Positions 44,294-56,865 of a stretch of 64,000 nucleotides of DNA are shown here, in pieces (position 1 is the stretch's first letter; the number at the start of each line of letters is the position of its first letter). The notes under the pieces are model-generated. The model saw only the letters and a program-made list of their open reading frames with translations. It was not told the origin of the DNA and searched no databases. The position numbers and the translations under genes are program-made. Source of the stretch: Leisingera sp. NJS204 (GTDB lineage Bacteria; Pseudomonadota; Alphaproteobacteria; Rhodobacterales; Rhodobacteraceae); contig NZ_CP035417.1 in NCBI RefSeq assembly GCF_004123675.1, positions 2,533,501-2,597,500 on the forward strand. The letters are read 5' to 3'.

Positions 44294-45733
44294 TCAATTT
44301 ACAAGCGTTGCTGCGGCAGCAGCTGCGGCGCCGTCGATGCCAAACTGGTAGACCACGCCCACCAGCATCAGCGCTGCAGAGGCCATCAGTGCCACGCCCA
44401 GGATCGGCGAGCCCTTTGCTTCTACATCGTCATCGCCCGTGCCGAAATACATGTAGAAGACGATGCGGATGTAGTAAAACGCACCGATCACCGAAGCCAC
44501 GGCAGAGGCAATGACCAGCCCGATCAGCCCAGCATCAACACCCGCCTGCCAAACGCCCAGCTTGGCAAAGAAGCCCAGCATCGGCGGCACACCGGCCAGC
44601 GAGAACATCAGGATCAGCACCGCCAGCGCCTTGCCCGGCTCGCGCGCGGCGAACTGGTTCAGCGCCATGATATCGGTCACGGGCTTGCCGTCTTTCTCCA
44701 GCATCATGATAAAGGAGAATGTACCGATGTTCATGGTGACGTAGATCGCCAGATACACCAGCATCGCAGTGACGCCCTGTTCGGTGCCCGCTGCCAGACC
44801 GATCATCGCATAGCCCATATGGGCAATCGACGAGAAGGCCATCAGGCGTTTGATGTCGCGCTGGCCGATGGCGGCAATGGCGCCGAGGAACATCGACAGC
44901 ACCGACAGCACCACGATGATCTGCTGCCAGTCGGAGATTGCACCGCCAAAGGCATCATGCAGGACGCGGGCAAACAGGCCCATCGCCGCAACCTTGGGCG
45001 CGGTGGCAAAGAAAGCGGTGACCGGGGTCGGCGCGCCCTCGTAGACGTCGGGGGTCCACATGTGGAAAGGCACCGCCGAGACTTTGAACGCCAGACCTGA
45101 GATCATGAAGACAAGCCCGAACAGCATTCCGATGGACATATGGCCCTGTTCGGCAACCTGGATGATGCCCGCAAACTGGGTGGTGCCGGCAAAGCCGTAG
45201 ACAAGCGAGGCACCGTACAGCAGCAGGCCAGAGGACAAGGCACCCAGCACGAAGTACTTGAGGCCCGCCTCGGTCGACTTCACGCTGTCGCGGCGCATTG
45301 CAGCGACGACATAAAGCGACAGCGACTGCAGCTCCAGCCCCATGTAAAGGGACATCAGGTCGCCGGCGGAGACCATCATCATCATCCCCACAGCGCTGAG
45401 CGCCACCAGGATCGGGTATTCAAACCGCAGCATGCCGCGGCGCGCCATATAGTCCTGGCCGATCAGCAGCACTGCCGCTGCGCCCAGCAGCAGCGCCACC
45501 TTGGCAAAGCGGGCAAAGCCGTCGTTGATGAACATGCCGTTGAAGGCCGTCTGGGTGGTGGCCGGGCTGGCCGCGATCCAGAAGGCTACCGCCGCCAACA
45601 GCGCGGCGGTTGCCCAGACCAGCGGCACTGCCAGCTTGTCCTTGGTGGTGTAGACCGCGCCAAGCAGCGCGCCCATCGCGTAAAGCGCCAGAACGATCTC
45701 TGGCAGGATTACAGTAAGATCAGCTTGGATCAT
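44294..45733 (-). CDS. nuoN: NADH-quinone oxidoreductase subunit N
   Basis: Antiporter-like proton-pumping subunit of complex I. The 479 residues have about 14 membrane segments, the conserved lysine region in [27 protein letters not shown] and [20 protein letters not shown]. It is the last nuo gene, 15 nt after nuoM. Confidence 0.94.
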   Translation of the reverse strand: MIQADLTVILPEIVLALYAMGALLGAVYTTKDKLAVPLVWATAALLAAVAFWIAASPATTQTAFNGMFINDGFARFAKVALLLGAAAVLLIGQDYMARRGMLRFEYPILVALSAVGMMMMVSAGDLMSLYMGLELQSLSLYVVAAMRRDSVKSTEAGLKYFVLGALSSGLLLYGASLVYGFAGTTQFAGIIQVAEQGHMSIGMLFGLVFMISGLAFKVSAVPFHMWTPDVYEGAPTPVTAFFATAPKVAAMGLFARVLHDAFGGAISDWQQIIVVLSVLSMFLGAIAAIGQRDIKRLMAFSSIAHMGYAMIGLAAGTEQGVTAMLVYLAIYVTMNIGTFSFIMMLEKDGKPVTDIMALNQFAAREPGKALAVLILMFSLAGVPPMLGFFAKLGVWQAGVDAGLIGLVIASAVASVIGAFYYIRIVFYMYFGTGDDDVEAKGSPILGVALMASAALMLVGVVYQFGIDGAAAAAAATLVN

Positions 45734-45748
45734 CTGCCTGATGCTCCC

Positions 45749-47296
45749 TTAATGCGAAGCAATCCGGGTGGCTGCCGAGATGTCGGCAGCCGCCAGAGAC
45801 TGGTTGAAGTTTGCAATCAGCGCCTCGGTCGAGGGCGCGATGATGTCGGTGACCAGGGACGGATAGACGCCCAGCAGCAGGGTCATGACCACCAGCGGCG
45901 CAAAGACAAAGCGCTCGCGTGCGGTCATGTCACGGATGCCGGCCAGGCTGCCCTTGATCATGTCGCCGAACACCACCCTGCGGTAGAGCCACAGCGCATA
46001 GCCGGCCGAGAAGATCACCCCGGTTGCGGCCACGGCCGTCACCCAGGTGTTTTTCTGGAAGGCGCCCATCAGGGTCAGGAATTCACCGACAAAGCCAGAG
46101 GTGCCCGGCAGGCCGACGTTGCCCATGGTGAAGAACATAAACACCAAAGCGTATGCCGGCATCCGGATCACCAGGCCGCCATAGGCGTCGATGTCGCGGG
46201 TGTGCATCCGGTCATAGATCACCCCGACGCACAGGAACAGCGCAGCAGAGATGAAGCCGTGCGACAGCATCTGAAAGATGGCGCCGTCGATGCCCTGCTG
46301 GTTGGCGGCAAAGATGCCCATGGTCACAAAGCCCATGTGCGCGACTGACGAATAGGCGATCAGCTTTTTCATGTCCTCCTGCACCAGTGCCACCAGCGAG
46401 GTGTAGACCACCGCGATGGCTGACATCCACAGGACCATATCGGTCATTACATCCGCGCCCACCGGGAACATCGGCAGCGAGAACCGGAGGAAGCCGTAGC
46501 CACCCATTTTCAGCAGGATCGCAGCCAGCACCACGGAGCCCGCAGTCGGTGCCTGCACGTGCGCGTCCGGCAGCCAAGTGTGCACCGGCCACATAGGCAT
46601 CTTCACCGCAAAGGAGGCAAAAAACGCCAGGAACATCAGCGTCTGGGCGCCGCCCACGACGTGAATGCCCAGCACTTCAAACGACGCCGCCGAGAAGCTG
46701 TGGGTCAGCAGGACCTCGATATCGGTAGTGCCGGCATCCACATACATGAAGACCATCGCCACCAGCATCAGCACCGAGCCAAAGAAGGTGTAGAGGAAGA
46801 ACTTGAAGGAGGCGTAGATCCGCTCCTTGCCGCCCCAGATGCCGATAATAAGGAACATCGGGATGAGGCCGGCCTCAAAGAACAGGTAGAACAGCACCAG
46901 GTCCAGCGCCATGAAGACACCCAGCATCAGGGTTTCCAGCAGCAGGAAGGCGATCATGTATTCCTTCACACGGGTCGTGACCGACCAGCTGGCCAGAATG
47001 GTCAGCGGCATGATGAAGGTGGTCAGCATCACAAACAACACCGAGATGCCGTCGACGCCCATCTTGTACTTCAGCCCCAGGATCCAGGCCCGGTCTTCCA
47101 CAAACTGAAAGCCGGTGTTGGCAGGGTCGAACTCGAAATAGATGCCAAGGCTCACCAGGAAGGTGATCGTGGTGGCAAAGAGCGCGACATACTTGGCGTT
47201 GCGCTGCGCCGCCTTATCCTCGCCGCGCAGGAACAAGGCCAGAATGCCTGCAGCCAGCGCCGGGATAAAGGTGACAATGGAAAGGAGATTGTCCAT
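45749..47296 (-). CDS. nuoM: NADH-quinone oxidoreductase subunit M
   Basis: Antiporter-like membrane subunit. The 515 residues carry the family block [40 protein letters not shown] and the key Glu in [25 protein letters not shown] 47296 overlaps the nuoL stop by 1 nt (TGATG). Confidence 0.95.
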   Translation of the reverse strand: MDNLLSIVTFIPALAAGILALFLRGEDKAAQRNAKYVALFATTITFLVSLGIYFEFDPANTGFQFVEDRAWILGLKYKMGVDGISVLFVMLTTFIMPLTILASWSVTTRVKEYMIAFLLLETLMLGVFMALDLVLFYLFFEAGLIPMFLIIGIWGGKERIYASFKFFLYTFFGSVLMLVAMVFMYVDAGTTDIEVLLTHSFSAASFEVLGIHVVGGAQTLMFLAFFASFAVKMPMWPVHTWLPDAHVQAPTAGSVVLAAILLKMGGYGFLRFSLPMFPVGADVMTDMVLWMSAIAVVYTSLVALVQEDMKKLIAYSSVAHMGFVTMGIFAANQQGIDGAIFQMLSHGFISAALFLCVGVIYDRMHTRDIDAYGGLVIRMPAYALVFMFFTMGNVGLPGTSGFVGEFLTLMGAFQKNTWVTAVAATGVIFSAGYALWLYRRVVFGDMIKGSLAGIRDMTARERFVFAPLVVMTLLLGVYPSLVTDIIAPSTEALIANFNQSLAAADISAATRIASH

Positions 47297-49425
47297 CAGT
47301 GCGTTCCTCCGCCGATCGACATCCAGGTGACCAGGGCTGCGATGCCCAGCACCATCCAGAAGGCGTAAGTGAAGATGTAGCCGGACTGTGCGCGTCCGGC
47401 GAGACGGGTGAAGAAGGGCACAACGCCCATGGCCAGACCATTGAGGAAGCCGTCGATGGTGCCCCCATCGCCGCGTTTCCACAGGAAGCGGCCAATGGCC
47501 AGGGCAGGTTTGACGAAGATCACGTTGTAGATCTCGTCAAAATACCACTTGTTCAACAGAAACAGGTAGAGCGGGCGTTGCTGTGCGGCCAGACGTGCCG
47601 GCAGCGACGGGTTCCAGATGTAGAACCACAGCGCCAGCACCAGACCTGCAACCATTGCCATGAACGGGGACAGCTTCACCCATTTCGGGGCCGCGTGGGC
47701 GTCCTCCAGGATGTGGTTGTCCTTGCCGATGTAGATACCGCCCTCACCCGGTTTGCCGGCAAACACATAGTGGTGCGCGCCTTCAGCCGCGGCTTCTTCG
47801 TGCGCAGCCTCTTCGCCGTGGCCGTCAGAGTCACCATGTCCAGCGTCCTCGCCGTGACCGGCGTCTTCGCCATGTGCCGCGGCTGCGGCTTCCGCAACCG
47901 GAATGCCGTAGAATTTGCCAACCTGATCAGCGTGGCCGAAGAAGCTGCTGTACCAGATCATGCCTGCGGTAACCGAACCCACCGCCAGCACGCCCAGCGG
48001 CACCAGCATGGTCCAGGGGCTTTCATGGGCGTGATCATGGGTGTGTTTGTCGCCGCGTGCCTCGCCGTAGAAGGTCATGAACATCAGGCGCCAAGAATAG
48101 AAAGAGGTCATGAAGGCCGCAATCACCAGCGCCCAGAAACCGAACATAGAGCCGCCCGCATAAGCGCTTTCGATAATCGCATCCTTTGAGACGAAGCCGG
48201 CAAAGCCGATCCAGCCGCTCAAGGGGATACCAACACCGGTGATGGCAAGCGTGCCGATCATCATTGCGCGGAAGGTCCACGGGATCTTTTTGCGCAGGTT
48301 GCCATAGTGGCGCATGTCCTGCTCGTGATGCATCGCGTGGATCACCGAACCGGCGCCCAGGAACAGCATCGCCTTGAAGAAGGCGTGGGTGAACAGGTGG
48401 AACATGGCAGCGGAATACATACCGACGCCAGCGGCCACGAACATATAGCCCAGCTGCGAACAGGTCGAGTACGCAATCACCCGTTTGATGTCGTTCTGCA
48501 CCAGCCCGACGGTGGCCGCAAAGAAGGCAGTCGCTGCGCCCATGACGGTGATGAATGCAGTGGCTTCAGGCGCAAACTCCATCAGCGGCGACATGCGGCA
48601 GACCAGGAAAACGCCCGCGGTCACCATGGTTGCCGCGTGGATCAGCGCCGACACAGGGGTCGGGCCTTCCATCGCGTCCGGCAGCCAGGTGTGCAGGATC
48701 AGCTGCGCCGATTTGCCCATCGCGCCGACAAACAGCAGGAAAGCAATCAGGTTGGCAGCATTCCACTCGCTCCACAGGAACGACACTTGGGTTTCCGCCA
48801 GCGCCGGGGCGGCGGCAAAGATGTCCGCAAGGTTGATGCTGTCGGTCAGGAAGAACAGCCCGAAGATCCCTAGCGCAAAGCCGAAGTCGCCGACCCGGTT
48901 GACGATAAACGCTTTCATCGCTGCCGCGTTGGCGGTGGGCTTGCGGTAGTAAAAGCCGATCAGCAGGTAAGAGGCGACGCCGACGCCTTCCCAGCCAAAG
49001 AACATCTGCACCAGATTGTCAGAGGTCACCAGCATCAGCATCGCAAAGGTGAAAAACGACAGATAAGCAAAGAAGCGCGGCTTGTAGCTTTCGCCGTCTT
49101 TCCACTGCGGGTCATGCGACATGTAGCCGAAGCTGTACAGATGCACGAGCGACGACACCGTGGTGATTACGATCAGCATGATCGCGGTCAGCCGGTCCAG
49201 CCGGATAGCCCAGGAGGTCGACAGCGAGCCGCTTTCGATCCAGCGGAAGATTTCGATGTTTTCGGTCACCCCGTCAAACGACAGGAAGGTGATCCAGCTG
49301 AGAAGTGCCGCCAGGAACAGCAGCGATGTGGCCGTGACAGTGGCGGCTTTCTCACCGATGAATTTCCAGCCGAAGCCGCAGATCAGGGCGCCCGCCAGCG
49401 GGGCAAAGAGAAGGATGGTTTCCAT
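47296..49425 (-). CDS. nuoL: NADH-quinone oxidoreductase subunit L
   Basis: Distal proton-pumping subunit with the long lateral helix. The 709 residues show [54 protein letters not shown] and [26 protein letters not shown]. Near residues 518-550, between the last pump helices and the C-terminal anchor, is a His/Asp/Glu/Gly repeat (GHGEDA twice, then [14 protein letters not shown]) that is unusual for the family. It starts 6 nt after nuoK. Confidence 0.95.
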   Translation of the reverse strand: METILLFAPLAGALICGFGWKFIGEKAATVTATSLLFLAALLSWITFLSFDGVTENIEIFRWIESGSLSTSWAIRLDRLTAIMLIVITTVSSLVHLYSFGYMSHDPQWKDGESYKPRFFAYLSFFTFAMLMLVTSDNLVQMFFGWEGVGVASYLLIGFYYRKPTANAAAMKAFIVNRVGDFGFALGIFGLFFLTDSINLADIFAAAPALAETQVSFLWSEWNAANLIAFLLFVGAMGKSAQLILHTWLPDAMEGPTPVSALIHAATMVTAGVFLVCRMSPLMEFAPEATAFITVMGAATAFFAATVGLVQNDIKRVIAYSTCSQLGYMFVAAGVGMYSAAMFHLFTHAFFKAMLFLGAGSVIHAMHHEQDMRHYGNLRKKIPWTFRAMMIGTLAITGVGIPLSGWIGFAGFVSKDAIIESAYAGGSMFGFWALVIAAFMTSFYSWRLMFMTFYGEARGDKHTHDHAHESPWTMLVPLGVLAVGSVTAGMIWYSSFFGHADQVGKFYGIPVAEAAAAAHGEDAGHGEDAGHGDSDGHGEEAAHEEAAAEGAHHYVFAGKPGEGGIYIGKDNHILEDAHAAPKWVKLSPFMAMVAGLVLALWFYIWNPSLPARLAAQQRPLYLFLLNKWYFDEIYNVIFVKPALAIGRFLWKRGDGGTIDGFLNGLAMGVVPFFTRLAGRAQSGYIFTYAFWMVLGIAALVTWMSIGGGTH

Positions 49426-49431
49426 GTTTCT

Positions 49432-49737
49432 TCAGCCCTTCATCACGTTGACGTCTTCGACGGCAATGGTGCCGCGGTTACGGAAGAAGCAGACCAGGAT
49501 CGCCAGGCCGATGGCGGCCTCGGCGGCGGCCACGGTCAGCACAAACAGGGTAAAGACCTGCCCCACCAGATCGCCCAGGAAGCTGGAGAAAGCGACCAGA
49601 TTGATGTTCACCGCCAGCAGCATCAGTTCGATGCTCATAAGCAGGATGATCACGTTCTTGCGGTTCAGGAAGAGCCCGAAGATGCCGATGACGAACAGCG
49701 TCGCCGCGACGGTCAAATAATGTTCAAGTCCGATCAT
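49432..49737 (-). CDS. nuoK: NADH-quinone oxidoreductase subunit K
   Basis: Three-helix membrane subunit with the conserved glutamates in [17 protein letters not shown] and [13 protein letters not shown]. The 101 residues are the usual length. It sits between nuoJ (4-nt gap) and nuoL. Confidence 0.95.
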   Translation of the reverse strand: MIGLEHYLTVAATLFVIGIFGLFLNRKNVIILLMSIELMLLAVNINLVAFSSFLGDLVGQVFTLFVLTVAAAEAAIGLAILVCFFRNRGTIAVEDVNVMKG

Positions 49738-49741
49738 GTGC

Positions 49742-50344
49742 TCACAGCCCCTGCCCCGGTTTCACGTCCTTGAGTTCCATTGCCACGGCCGGGTCGCGCA
49801 TCATCTGGGCAACCACGTCCTGGCGCTTGACGTCGGTGCGGTGGCGCAGGGTCAGCACAATCGCGCCGATCATCGCCACCAGCAGGATCAGGCCTGACAA
49901 TTGGAACAGAAGGAAATATTGGTCATAAATGATGAGGCCGAGCGCCTCGGTGTTGTGGCGGTCGGCGGGCACTGGGTTGGCCAGCAGCTCAGGCGCTTTG
50001 TGCGCGGTTTCCCAGACGCCAAAGGCCATCACGAACTGCATCAGGATGACCAGGCCGATCAGCAGCGCCAGCGGCAGGTACCGCGCCATCTCGGCCTTCA
50101 GCGCGGCAAAATCCACGTCGAGCATCATTACTACGAACAGGAACAGCACCGCGACCGCGCCTACATAGACGATGATCAGCAGCATGGCGACAAACTCCGC
50201 CCCCAAGAGCACAAACAGCCCGGCCGAAGAAATAAAGGCCAGGATCAGCCACAGCACCGAATGCACCGGCTGGCGGCTGATCACGGTGAACAGCCCGCCG
50301 GTGATGGCGCTGACGGCGAAGAGGTAGAAGGCAAAAACGCTCAT
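49742..50344 (-). CDS. nuoJ: NADH-quinone oxidoreductase subunit J
   Basis: Five-helix membrane subunit. The 200 residues include the conserved [21 protein letters not shown] and a C-terminal helix plus a charged tail. Its start overlaps the stop of the AhpD/CMD-like gene by 4 nt, so the unusual neighbour is translationally coupled to nuoJ. Confidence 0.94.
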   Translation of the reverse strand: MSVFAFYLFAVSAITGGLFTVISRQPVHSVLWLILAFISSAGLFVLLGAEFVAMLLIIVYVGAVAVLFLFVVMMLDVDFAALKAEMARYLPLALLIGLVILMQFVMAFGVWETAHKAPELLANPVPADRHNTEALGLIIYDQYFLLFQLSGLILLVAMIGAIVLTLRHRTDVKRQDVVAQMMRDPAVAMELKDVKPGQGL

Positions 50345-50775
50345 GTCTCATCGTCCTTGTTGTCGTCCAGGACCGTCTGCGCCAGATCCAGCGCCCGGTT
50401 CATGGCCGGAATGCCGGCAAAGACCGACATCTGTCCGATCGTTTCCACGATCTCTTGTTTCTTTGCGCCTGCCGCCAGGGCGTGGCGCACGGTCTGGCGC
50501 ACCGCTGAATCCGCCTGCGCGCCCTGCATTGTCAGCCCGGCCAGTGTCAGCAGCAGCCGAGTCTTGGCATCCAGCCCGTCCTTGTTGACGGTGTTGCCGA
50601 ACATCATTTCCATGACCTCTTTGGGCATGGTGGGCCATAAGCTTTCGAACTCCTTGAAAGCCTCCGAGGGCGAGAAGTTCTCCAGCGCCGGATTGAAGGC
50701 CTTGGCCATCTCCTGCGCCTGGGTCTGCATCTGGGCCATCATGGCCTCAAACGGATTGGGCGGCTGTTTGGTCAT
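50341..50775 (-). CDS. Carboxymuconolactone decarboxylase (AhpD-fold) protein inside the nuo operon
   Basis: The 144-residue product has an N-terminal Met/Gln-rich segment (about 10-60) and a CMD-type helical domain ([61 protein letters not shown]). It lacks the CxxC redox pair of AhpD, so peroxidase activity is unlikely; a single His is in the active-site helix. ATG 50775 has GGAGGACAGG upstream; the TTG at 50793 is unlikely. It overlaps nuoJ by 4 nt. Its role in complex I is unknown. Confidence 0.8.
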   Translation of the reverse strand: MTKQPPNPFEAMMAQMQTQAQEMAKAFNPALENFSPSEAFKEFESLWPTMPKEVMEMMFGNTVNKDGLDAKTRLLLTLAGLTMQGAQADSAVRQTVRHALAAGAKKQEIVETIGQMSVFAGIPAMNRALDLAQTVLDDNKDDET

Positions 50776-50789
50776 GTCCTGTCCTCCGT

Positions 50790-50835
50790 CCAAGAATTTT
50801 CAAAAATTCTTGGCAAAAGTTTTTGAAAACTTTTG
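50790..50835. repeat. Composite palindrome: abutting 24-nt and 22-nt hairpins, copy B
   Basis: CCAAGAATTTT...AAAATTCTTGG (50790-50813) abuts CAAAAGTTTT...AAAACTTTTG (50814-50835). Read on the minus strand this is the 22-nt hairpin followed by the 24-nt hairpin, the same order and geometry as at 15436-15481. It lies between the nuoI stop and the start of the CMD-like gene, in the middle of the operon. Confidence 0.75.
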
Positions 50836-50845
50836 CGCTTCTCTC

Positions 50846-52110
<1,265 letters not shown>

Positions 52111-52116
52111 CGCTGT

Positions 52117-53154
52117 TTAGCCCCCCACGGTCCAGCGGGCGAAGATGCCCCAGAACCAGTCGAATTTTGCGGCAAAGGACACGAAGACCACCCAGGCCAG
52201 CGAGAACGGCAGGAACACTTTCCAGCCCAGGCGCATCAGCTGGTCGTAGCGGTAGCGCGGGGTGATCGCCTTGACCATCGCGAAGAGGAAGAAGAAGAAT
52301 GCCATCTTGGCAACCATCCACAGCACGCCGTCGGGCAAGCCGGGGATCGGCGACAGCCAGCCGCCGAAGAACAAGAGCGACGTCAGTGCGCACATCAGGA
52401 AGATGGCGATGTATTCACCGGCCATGAACAGAAGGAAAGGCGTTGCCGAGTATTCCACTTGGTAACCCGCAACCAGTTCCGATTCCGCTTCCGGCAGGTC
52501 GAACGGCGGGCGGTTAGTTTCTGCCAGCGCCGAGATGAAGAACAGGAAGACCATCGGGAAATGCGGGATCCAGTACCAGTTCAAGAGGCCCAGATCGCCG
52601 TCCTGCGCCCGCACGATGTCGCCAAAGTTCATCGAACCGGTGGAGATGATGATACCGATGATGATCAGCCCCAGCGATACTTCGTAGGAGATCATTTGTG
52701 CGGCCGACCGCAGCGATCCCAGGAACGGGTATTTCGAGTTCGAGGCCCAGCCGCCCATGATCACGCCGTAGACCTCAAGGCTGGAGACCGCAAAGACATA
52801 AAGAATGGCGACGTTGATGTCGCTGAGCACCCAGCCGTCGTTGAACGGGATCACCGCCCAGGCGATCATCGCCAGCACAAAAGACGTCAGCGGCGCCAGG
52901 ATAAAGACCGGGCGGTCGGCGCCGGCCGGGATCACCACTTCCTTGACCACATATTTCAGCGCGTCGGCTACCGATTGCAGCAGGCCGAAGACGCCCACCA
53001 CGTTCGGTCCCCGGCGCATCTGGACCGCGGCCCAGATCTTGCGGTCCCCGTAGACAAGGAACAGGAGCGAGATCATCACAAAGGCAACAACTGCAAGCAC
53101 TTGCGCCAGGATCAGAACAGCGATGCCGCCTGGAGTGTTAAAGAAATCAGCCAT
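52117..53154 (-). CDS. nuoH: NADH-quinone oxidoreductase subunit H
   Basis: Eight-helix subunit forming the quinone chamber. The 345 residues contain the conserved RRGPNVVG, the E-rich loop [26 protein letters not shown] and [16 protein letters not shown] [20 protein letters not shown]. It follows a small lipoprotein gene by 6 nt. Confidence 0.95.
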   Translation of the reverse strand: MADFFNTPGGIAVLILAQVLAVVAFVMISLLFLVYGDRKIWAAVQMRRGPNVVGVFGLLQSVADALKYVVKEVVIPAGADRPVFILAPLTSFVLAMIAWAVIPFNDGWVLSDINVAILYVFAVSSLEVYGVIMGGWASNSKYPFLGSLRSAAQMISYEVSLGLIIIGIIISTGSMNFGDIVRAQDGDLGLLNWYWIPHFPMVFLFFISALAETNRPPFDLPEAESELVAGYQVEYSATPFLLFMAGEYIAIFLMCALTSLLFFGGWLSPIPGLPDGVLWMVAKMAFFFFLFAMVKAITPRYRYDQLMRLGWKVFLPFSLAWVVFVSFAAKFDWFWGIFARWTVGG

Positions 53155-53160
53155 AGGTCC

Positions 53161-53547
53161 TCACACCGTCGGTATTCCGTTTGCCGCGCAATCCGCAACC
53201 ACGACTTCAGCGTCAATGGTGCGCAGCCCGCGCGGCAGAGAGGGCGAAATCAGATAGACCGCATCAGCGGTCCGGCTGCCCCCTGCCTGTTTCATTGTTG
53301 TGCGCACATGGCGTGCAAACCCGTAGTCCCGGATCAGCGCATATTGCGCGGCGGCACATTCCGCATAGTTGTCGAGGTCTTCCTGCACGGTTGCGCCGCG
53401 CATGGAGACGTGAAATTGCACCAGATCGCCCTCCAGCAGACTGGTTTCCACCCCTTCATAGATCGGGGCGGGCCGCCCGCCTTCGCTGCCGGGCGCCATT
53501 GCACAGGCGGCCAGCAGAAAGGGCGTTATGAGGGCAAAGCGGATCAT
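53161..53547 (-). CDS. Small lipoprotein between nuoG and nuoH
   Basis: The 128-residue product has a signal peptide with lipobox (FLLAACAM, Cys at about residue 15) and a C-terminal region with three Cys ([15 protein letters not shown]). I recognise no named family. It overlaps the nuoG stop by 4 nt and precedes nuoH by 6 nt, so it is clearly co-translated with complex I genes. A periplasmic assembly or anchoring role is possible but unproven. Confidence 0.72.
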   Translation of the reverse strand: MIRFALITPFLLAACAMAPGSEGGRPAPIYEGVETSLLEGDLVQFHVSMRGATVQEDLDNYAECAAAQYALIRDYGFARHVRTTMKQAGGSRTADAVYLISPSLPRGLRTIDAEVVVADCAANGIPTV

Positions 53548-55574
53548 TCGGCAGCCAGTTTCCCGGTTTCGCGGGCTTTCACACCCGCCGACAGTTCCGC
53601 CATCAGCTGCGAGGCGCGGGCAATCGGGTTGGTCAGGTAGAAGTCCTTGACCGCAGGCAGGAAGTCAGCCTTGCCAAGCTTGTCCAGCTCCAGCGCGTCG
53701 CCTGTTTTCTCAGCCACTTCGTCGATCCTGGCCAGATGCGGCACCTCGGCCACCAGCGCTTGGCGCAGCTGCGCCAGAGAGTCATAGCCCAGCGTGGCAT
53801 CAACTTCGGCGCTGAGGGCGCGCAGGATGGCCCAGTTTTCCTTGGCTTCACCCGGTGCGAATGCTGCCCGCATCGCAAGCTGCGGACGGCCTTCGGTGTT
53901 TACGAACAAGCCGTTTTCTTCGGTATAGGCAGCGCCCGGCAGGATCACGTCAGCGCGATGTGCGCCGCGGTCGCCATGGGAGCCCTGGTAGATCACAAAG
54001 GCGCCCCCGCTTTCAGACCTGTCGATTTCGACCTCATCCGCACCCAGGTTATAGATCACCTCGGCGCCGTCGATGGCTGCTTCCATGCCGCCTTCGGTGA
54101 CGGCCCCCACATCCATTGCCCCCACACGGGACGCAGCGGTGTGCAGGATCAGCAGCTTGCCGTTGGTGCGTTCGGCCGCATGCATGGCATGAGCCAGAAC
54201 GGCAAGCCCGTCTGCTTCACGCAAAGCGCCGGCGCCCACGACAATTACCGACGGCTTTTCCAGGATGTCAGTGAACTCGTGCTTTTCCAGACCGGCAAGC
54301 GCGTCGCGCCCTGCCCCCATCTGGAACACGTCATAGGTCAGATCCGCCGGCTGGCCGATATTGCCGATCTTCGCGCCGTTCAGCCAGGCCTTGCGGATGC
54401 GCGCATTCAGCACCGGGGCTTCATCACGCGGGTTGGTGCCGACCAACAGAATGTATTCGGCGCTGTCGATGTCTTCGATGGCCGCGGTGCCGGCATAACC
54501 CGCCCGGTTGCCTATGGGCAGGCGGGCGTTGTCCGTGCGGCATTCCACTTTGCCGCCCAGGCCTTCGACCAGCTGTTTCAGGGCAAAGGCGGCCTCAACC
54601 GGTGCCAGATCGCCGATTAGACCGGCAACTTTCTTGCCCTTCATGGCATTGGCTGCGGCAGTAAGCGCTTCCGGCCAGGAGGCAGGTTTAAGCTTGCCGT
54701 CCACACGCACATAAGGACGGTCAAGGCGCTGGCGGCGCAACCCGTCCCAGACAAAGCGGGTCTTGTCGCTGATCCATTCCTCGTTCACACCGTCGTGGTT
54801 GCGCGGCAGGATACGCATCACTTCACGGCCCTTGGTGTCCACGCGGATGTTCGATCCCAGCGCGTCCATCACGTCGATGGTTTCGGTCTTGGTCAGCTCC
54901 CACGGACGGGCGGTGAAGGCATAAGGTTTCGACGTCAGCGCGCCAACCGGGCAAAGGTCGATGATATTGCCCTGCAGGTTCGATTGCAGCGTCTGGTTCA
55001 GGTAGGAGGTGATCTCTGCATCCTCGCCGCGCCCGGTCTGCCCCATCTGGGTGATGCCGGCCACCTCAGAGGTGAAGCGCACGCAGCGGGTGCAGCTGAT
55101 GCAGCGGGTCATAGCGGTGCCGACCAGCGGGCCAAGGTCCGGATCATCCACCGCGCGCTTGGCTTCCTTGAAGCGGCTGGCAGAGATGCCATAGGCCATC
55201 GCCTGGTCCTGCAGGTCGCATTCGCCGCCCTGATCGCAGATCGGGCAGTCCAGCGGGTGGTTGATCAGCATGAATTCCATCACGCCTTCGCGGGCCTTTT
55301 TGACCATCGGCGAGTTGGTTTTCACCTGCGGCGCCTGTCCTTCCGGCCCGGGGCGCAGATCGCGCACCTGCATCGCGCAGGACGCCGCCGGCTTCGGCGG
55401 GCCGCCGACAACTTCAACAAGGCACATTCGGCAGTTGCCCGCAATCGACAGGCGCTCGTGGTAGCAGAAGCGCGGGATCTCGACACCGGCCTCCTCACAA
55501 GCCTGGATCAGGGTCATCGCCCCGTCCACCTCGATCTCGGTTCCGTCAATGTTGATCTTGCGGAGGTCAGACAT
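53544..55574 (-). CDS. nuoG: NADH-quinone oxidoreductase subunit G
   Basis: Iron-sulfur subunit of the peripheral arm. The 676 residues start with a [2Fe-2S] ferredoxin domain ([21 protein letters not shown]), then the [4Fe-4S] His-Cys and CxxCxxC sites ([19 protein letters not shown] and [10 protein letters not shown]) and a molybdopterin-oxidoreductase-like domain. The length is as in Rhodobacter/Paracoccus, shorter than E. coli NuoG. Confidence 0.95.
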   Translation of the reverse strand: MSDLRKINIDGTEIEVDGAMTLIQACEEAGVEIPRFCYHERLSIAGNCRMCLVEVVGGPPKPAASCAMQVRDLRPGPEGQAPQVKTNSPMVKKAREGVMEFMLINHPLDCPICDQGGECDLQDQAMAYGISASRFKEAKRAVDDPDLGPLVGTAMTRCISCTRCVRFTSEVAGITQMGQTGRGEDAEITSYLNQTLQSNLQGNIIDLCPVGALTSKPYAFTARPWELTKTETIDVMDALGSNIRVDTKGREVMRILPRNHDGVNEEWISDKTRFVWDGLRRQRLDRPYVRVDGKLKPASWPEALTAAANAMKGKKVAGLIGDLAPVEAAFALKQLVEGLGGKVECRTDNARLPIGNRAGYAGTAAIEDIDSAEYILLVGTNPRDEAPVLNARIRKAWLNGAKIGNIGQPADLTYDVFQMGAGRDALAGLEKHEFTDILEKPSVIVVGAGALREADGLAVLAHAMHAAERTNGKLLILHTAASRVGAMDVGAVTEGGMEAAIDGAEVIYNLGADEVEIDRSESGGAFVIYQGSHGDRGAHRADVILPGAAYTEENGLFVNTEGRPQLAMRAAFAPGEAKENWAILRALSAEVDATLGYDSLAQLRQALVAEVPHLARIDEVAEKTGDALELDKLGKADFLPAVKDFYLTNPIARASQLMAELSAGVKARETGKLAAE

Positions 55575-55577
55575 GGT

Positions 55578-55982
55578 CTATTTCGCCCTCAGTAACACGC
55601 CGATCGCGCTGTTCTTTTCGATTTCCGCGCGGCCATAGGCGCAGAAGGTTTCCGGTTGTTCGTAAAAGACGCCGTTTTGCGCCAGCAGACGCTCGCCCTT
55701 GGCACGCATACGGGCCTTTTCAGCATCCGAGTCGATGTAGGCCCGGATTTCCGTGTCCGTGTATCCCAGCGCGTTTGCCCGCGCTTTGAGCCTGCGCAAC
55801 TCGCCCAGCCCCTTGAAGTAGCGCGGCGCAAGGCGGTCGCAGTGGTCCGAGACCTCCTTGGCCATGGCCACCGCAAACAGGGGGTCTTCGATTTCGGCAA
55901 CATCGCGCAGCGACGGTTTGGCCTGTGCCGAAACCGGCAGGGCAACAAAGGCAGACAGGGCAACAGCAATCAGGGCACGCAT
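55578..55982 (-). CDS. DUF5333 family secreted protein
   Basis: The 134-residue product has a signal peptide (MRALIAVALSAFVALPVSAQA) with probable cleavage after AQA. The mature part (KPSLRDVAEIEDPLFAVAMAKEV, then LGYTDTEIRAYIDSDAEKARM) fits the DUF5333 family found in Rhodobacterales complex I operons. Two Cys (DHCDRL, ETFCAY) could form a disulfide in the periplasm. ATG 55982 has AAGGAG. The function is unknown; its place 3 nt before nuoG suggests a role in complex I biogenesis. Confidence 0.78.
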   Translation of the reverse strand: MRALIAVALSAFVALPVSAQAKPSLRDVAEIEDPLFAVAMAKEVSDHCDRLAPRYFKGLGELRRLKARANALGYTDTEIRAYIDSDAEKARMRAKGERLLAQNGVFYEQPETFCAYGRAEIEKNSAIGVLLRAK

Positions 55983-56030
55983 GGCAAAGAACTCCTTCAG
56001 TTTGAAGCTCCCACTGCTCAAGCGCGCGGC

Positions 56031-56049
56031 GCTGCTATTCAATAGCAGC
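56031..56049. repeat. Inverted repeat in the nuo operon
   Basis: GCTGCTATT-C-AATAGCAGC is a 9-bp inverted repeat with a single-base centre, in the 101-nt gap between the lipoprotein gene and the DUF5333 gene. It could form a hairpin in the operon transcript. No T-run follows. Confidence 0.4.
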
Positions 56050-56083
56050 CGGACCGGCCAGCCCTGATATGCCGGAAATCCGC

Positions 56084-56425
56084 TCACGGTGTGCAGGTTC
56101 CCTGGAATACGGCCTTGCCGTCGGTCAGTGTCAGCTGCGTATCCTGATCGGCAGGGTCCACCGCCCAATCGATTTTGGAAGAACCATAGTTCACAACGCA
56201 ATAGGTAGTTCCGGCGTGGGCCGCAGCCGCGCGCGCACCGGTGACGGAGCGGTCGGCGCCCTTGATTTCAATGGAGAAATCAGCGCGGTTCACCTTCTTG
56301 TCCACCGGCTTGGCCTTAGCCTTGAACGGGATGCCGTCATACAGCTCGCGGTTTTTGTTGGTGGTTGAGGAACCGCAGGCCGTGACCAGCGCCGCAACTG
56401 CCAAACAGGCCACCGGCAGGGCCAT
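56084..56425 (-). CDS. Small lipoprotein in the nuo operon
   Basis: The 113-residue product has a signal peptide with lipobox (AALVTACGSS, Cys about residue 18), a basic stretch (FKAKAKPVDKKVNRADF) and a beta-rich C-terminus ending in FQGTCTP. I recognise no family. It lies 20 nt after the MAPEG gene. The start at ATG 56425 is inferred from the signal peptide; there is no strong Shine-Dalgarno. Confidence 0.65.
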   Translation of the reverse strand: MALPVACLAVAALVTACGSSTTNKNRELYDGIPFKAKAKPVDKKVNRADFSIEIKGADRSVTGARAAAAHAGTTYCVVNYGSSKIDWAVDPADQDTQLTLTDGKAVFQGTCTP

Positions 56426-56445
56426 CCGGTATGTCGTTAGAATGC

Positions 56446-56862
56446 TCAAAATACTGCCACCAAAGTCAAAATTGCCAGGCCGCCCATACAGGACCAGCCA
56501 ATCACGTAGAAAATCGAGCGCAACCCGCCATGCGGTTTGCCGCTGCCGCGCAGGTGGATAAGGATCATGATCACCCGCGATACCAGCACCAGCGAGGCCA
56601 GGAAGTTTACCCAAAACGGCGCCGCGCCCGCCAGGATCGCCGCCAATGTCACTGTCAGGAAGGCAGGCAAAGTCTCGCAGCCATTGAGGTAGCACCGGTT
56701 CAGACGGTAGGCCTTTTCGGCATAGTCCTCTTGCGGCGTGGCGCCCGGCGCAAGGCCTGCCTTCTGCTTGGCCAGCGCCGAAAACGGCGACAGCGCCAGG
56801 ATGATCAGGGTAAAGATCACCAGCGCGGCCAGAGCGTGGGAATATGCGTCAAAGGCTTCCAT
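56446..56862 (-). CDS. MAPEG family membrane protein
   Basis: The 138-residue product has four membrane helices (about 8-28, 57-80, 84-103 and 117-137) and the MAPEG-like YRLNRCYLNGCETLPAFLTVTLAAILAG region (N-x-x-E-x-x-P-like motif). MAPEG members include glutathione transferases; the bacterial ones here are uncharacterised. It lies 3 nt after the nuoF stop, so it is in the operon. Confidence 0.8.
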   Translation of the reverse strand: MEAFDAYSHALAALVIFTLIILALSPFSALAKQKAGLAPGATPQEDYAEKAYRLNRCYLNGCETLPAFLTVTLAAILAGAAPFWVNFLASLVLVSRVIMILIHLRGSGKPHGGLRSIFYVIGWSCMGGLAILTLVAVF

Positions 56863-56865
56863 CAG

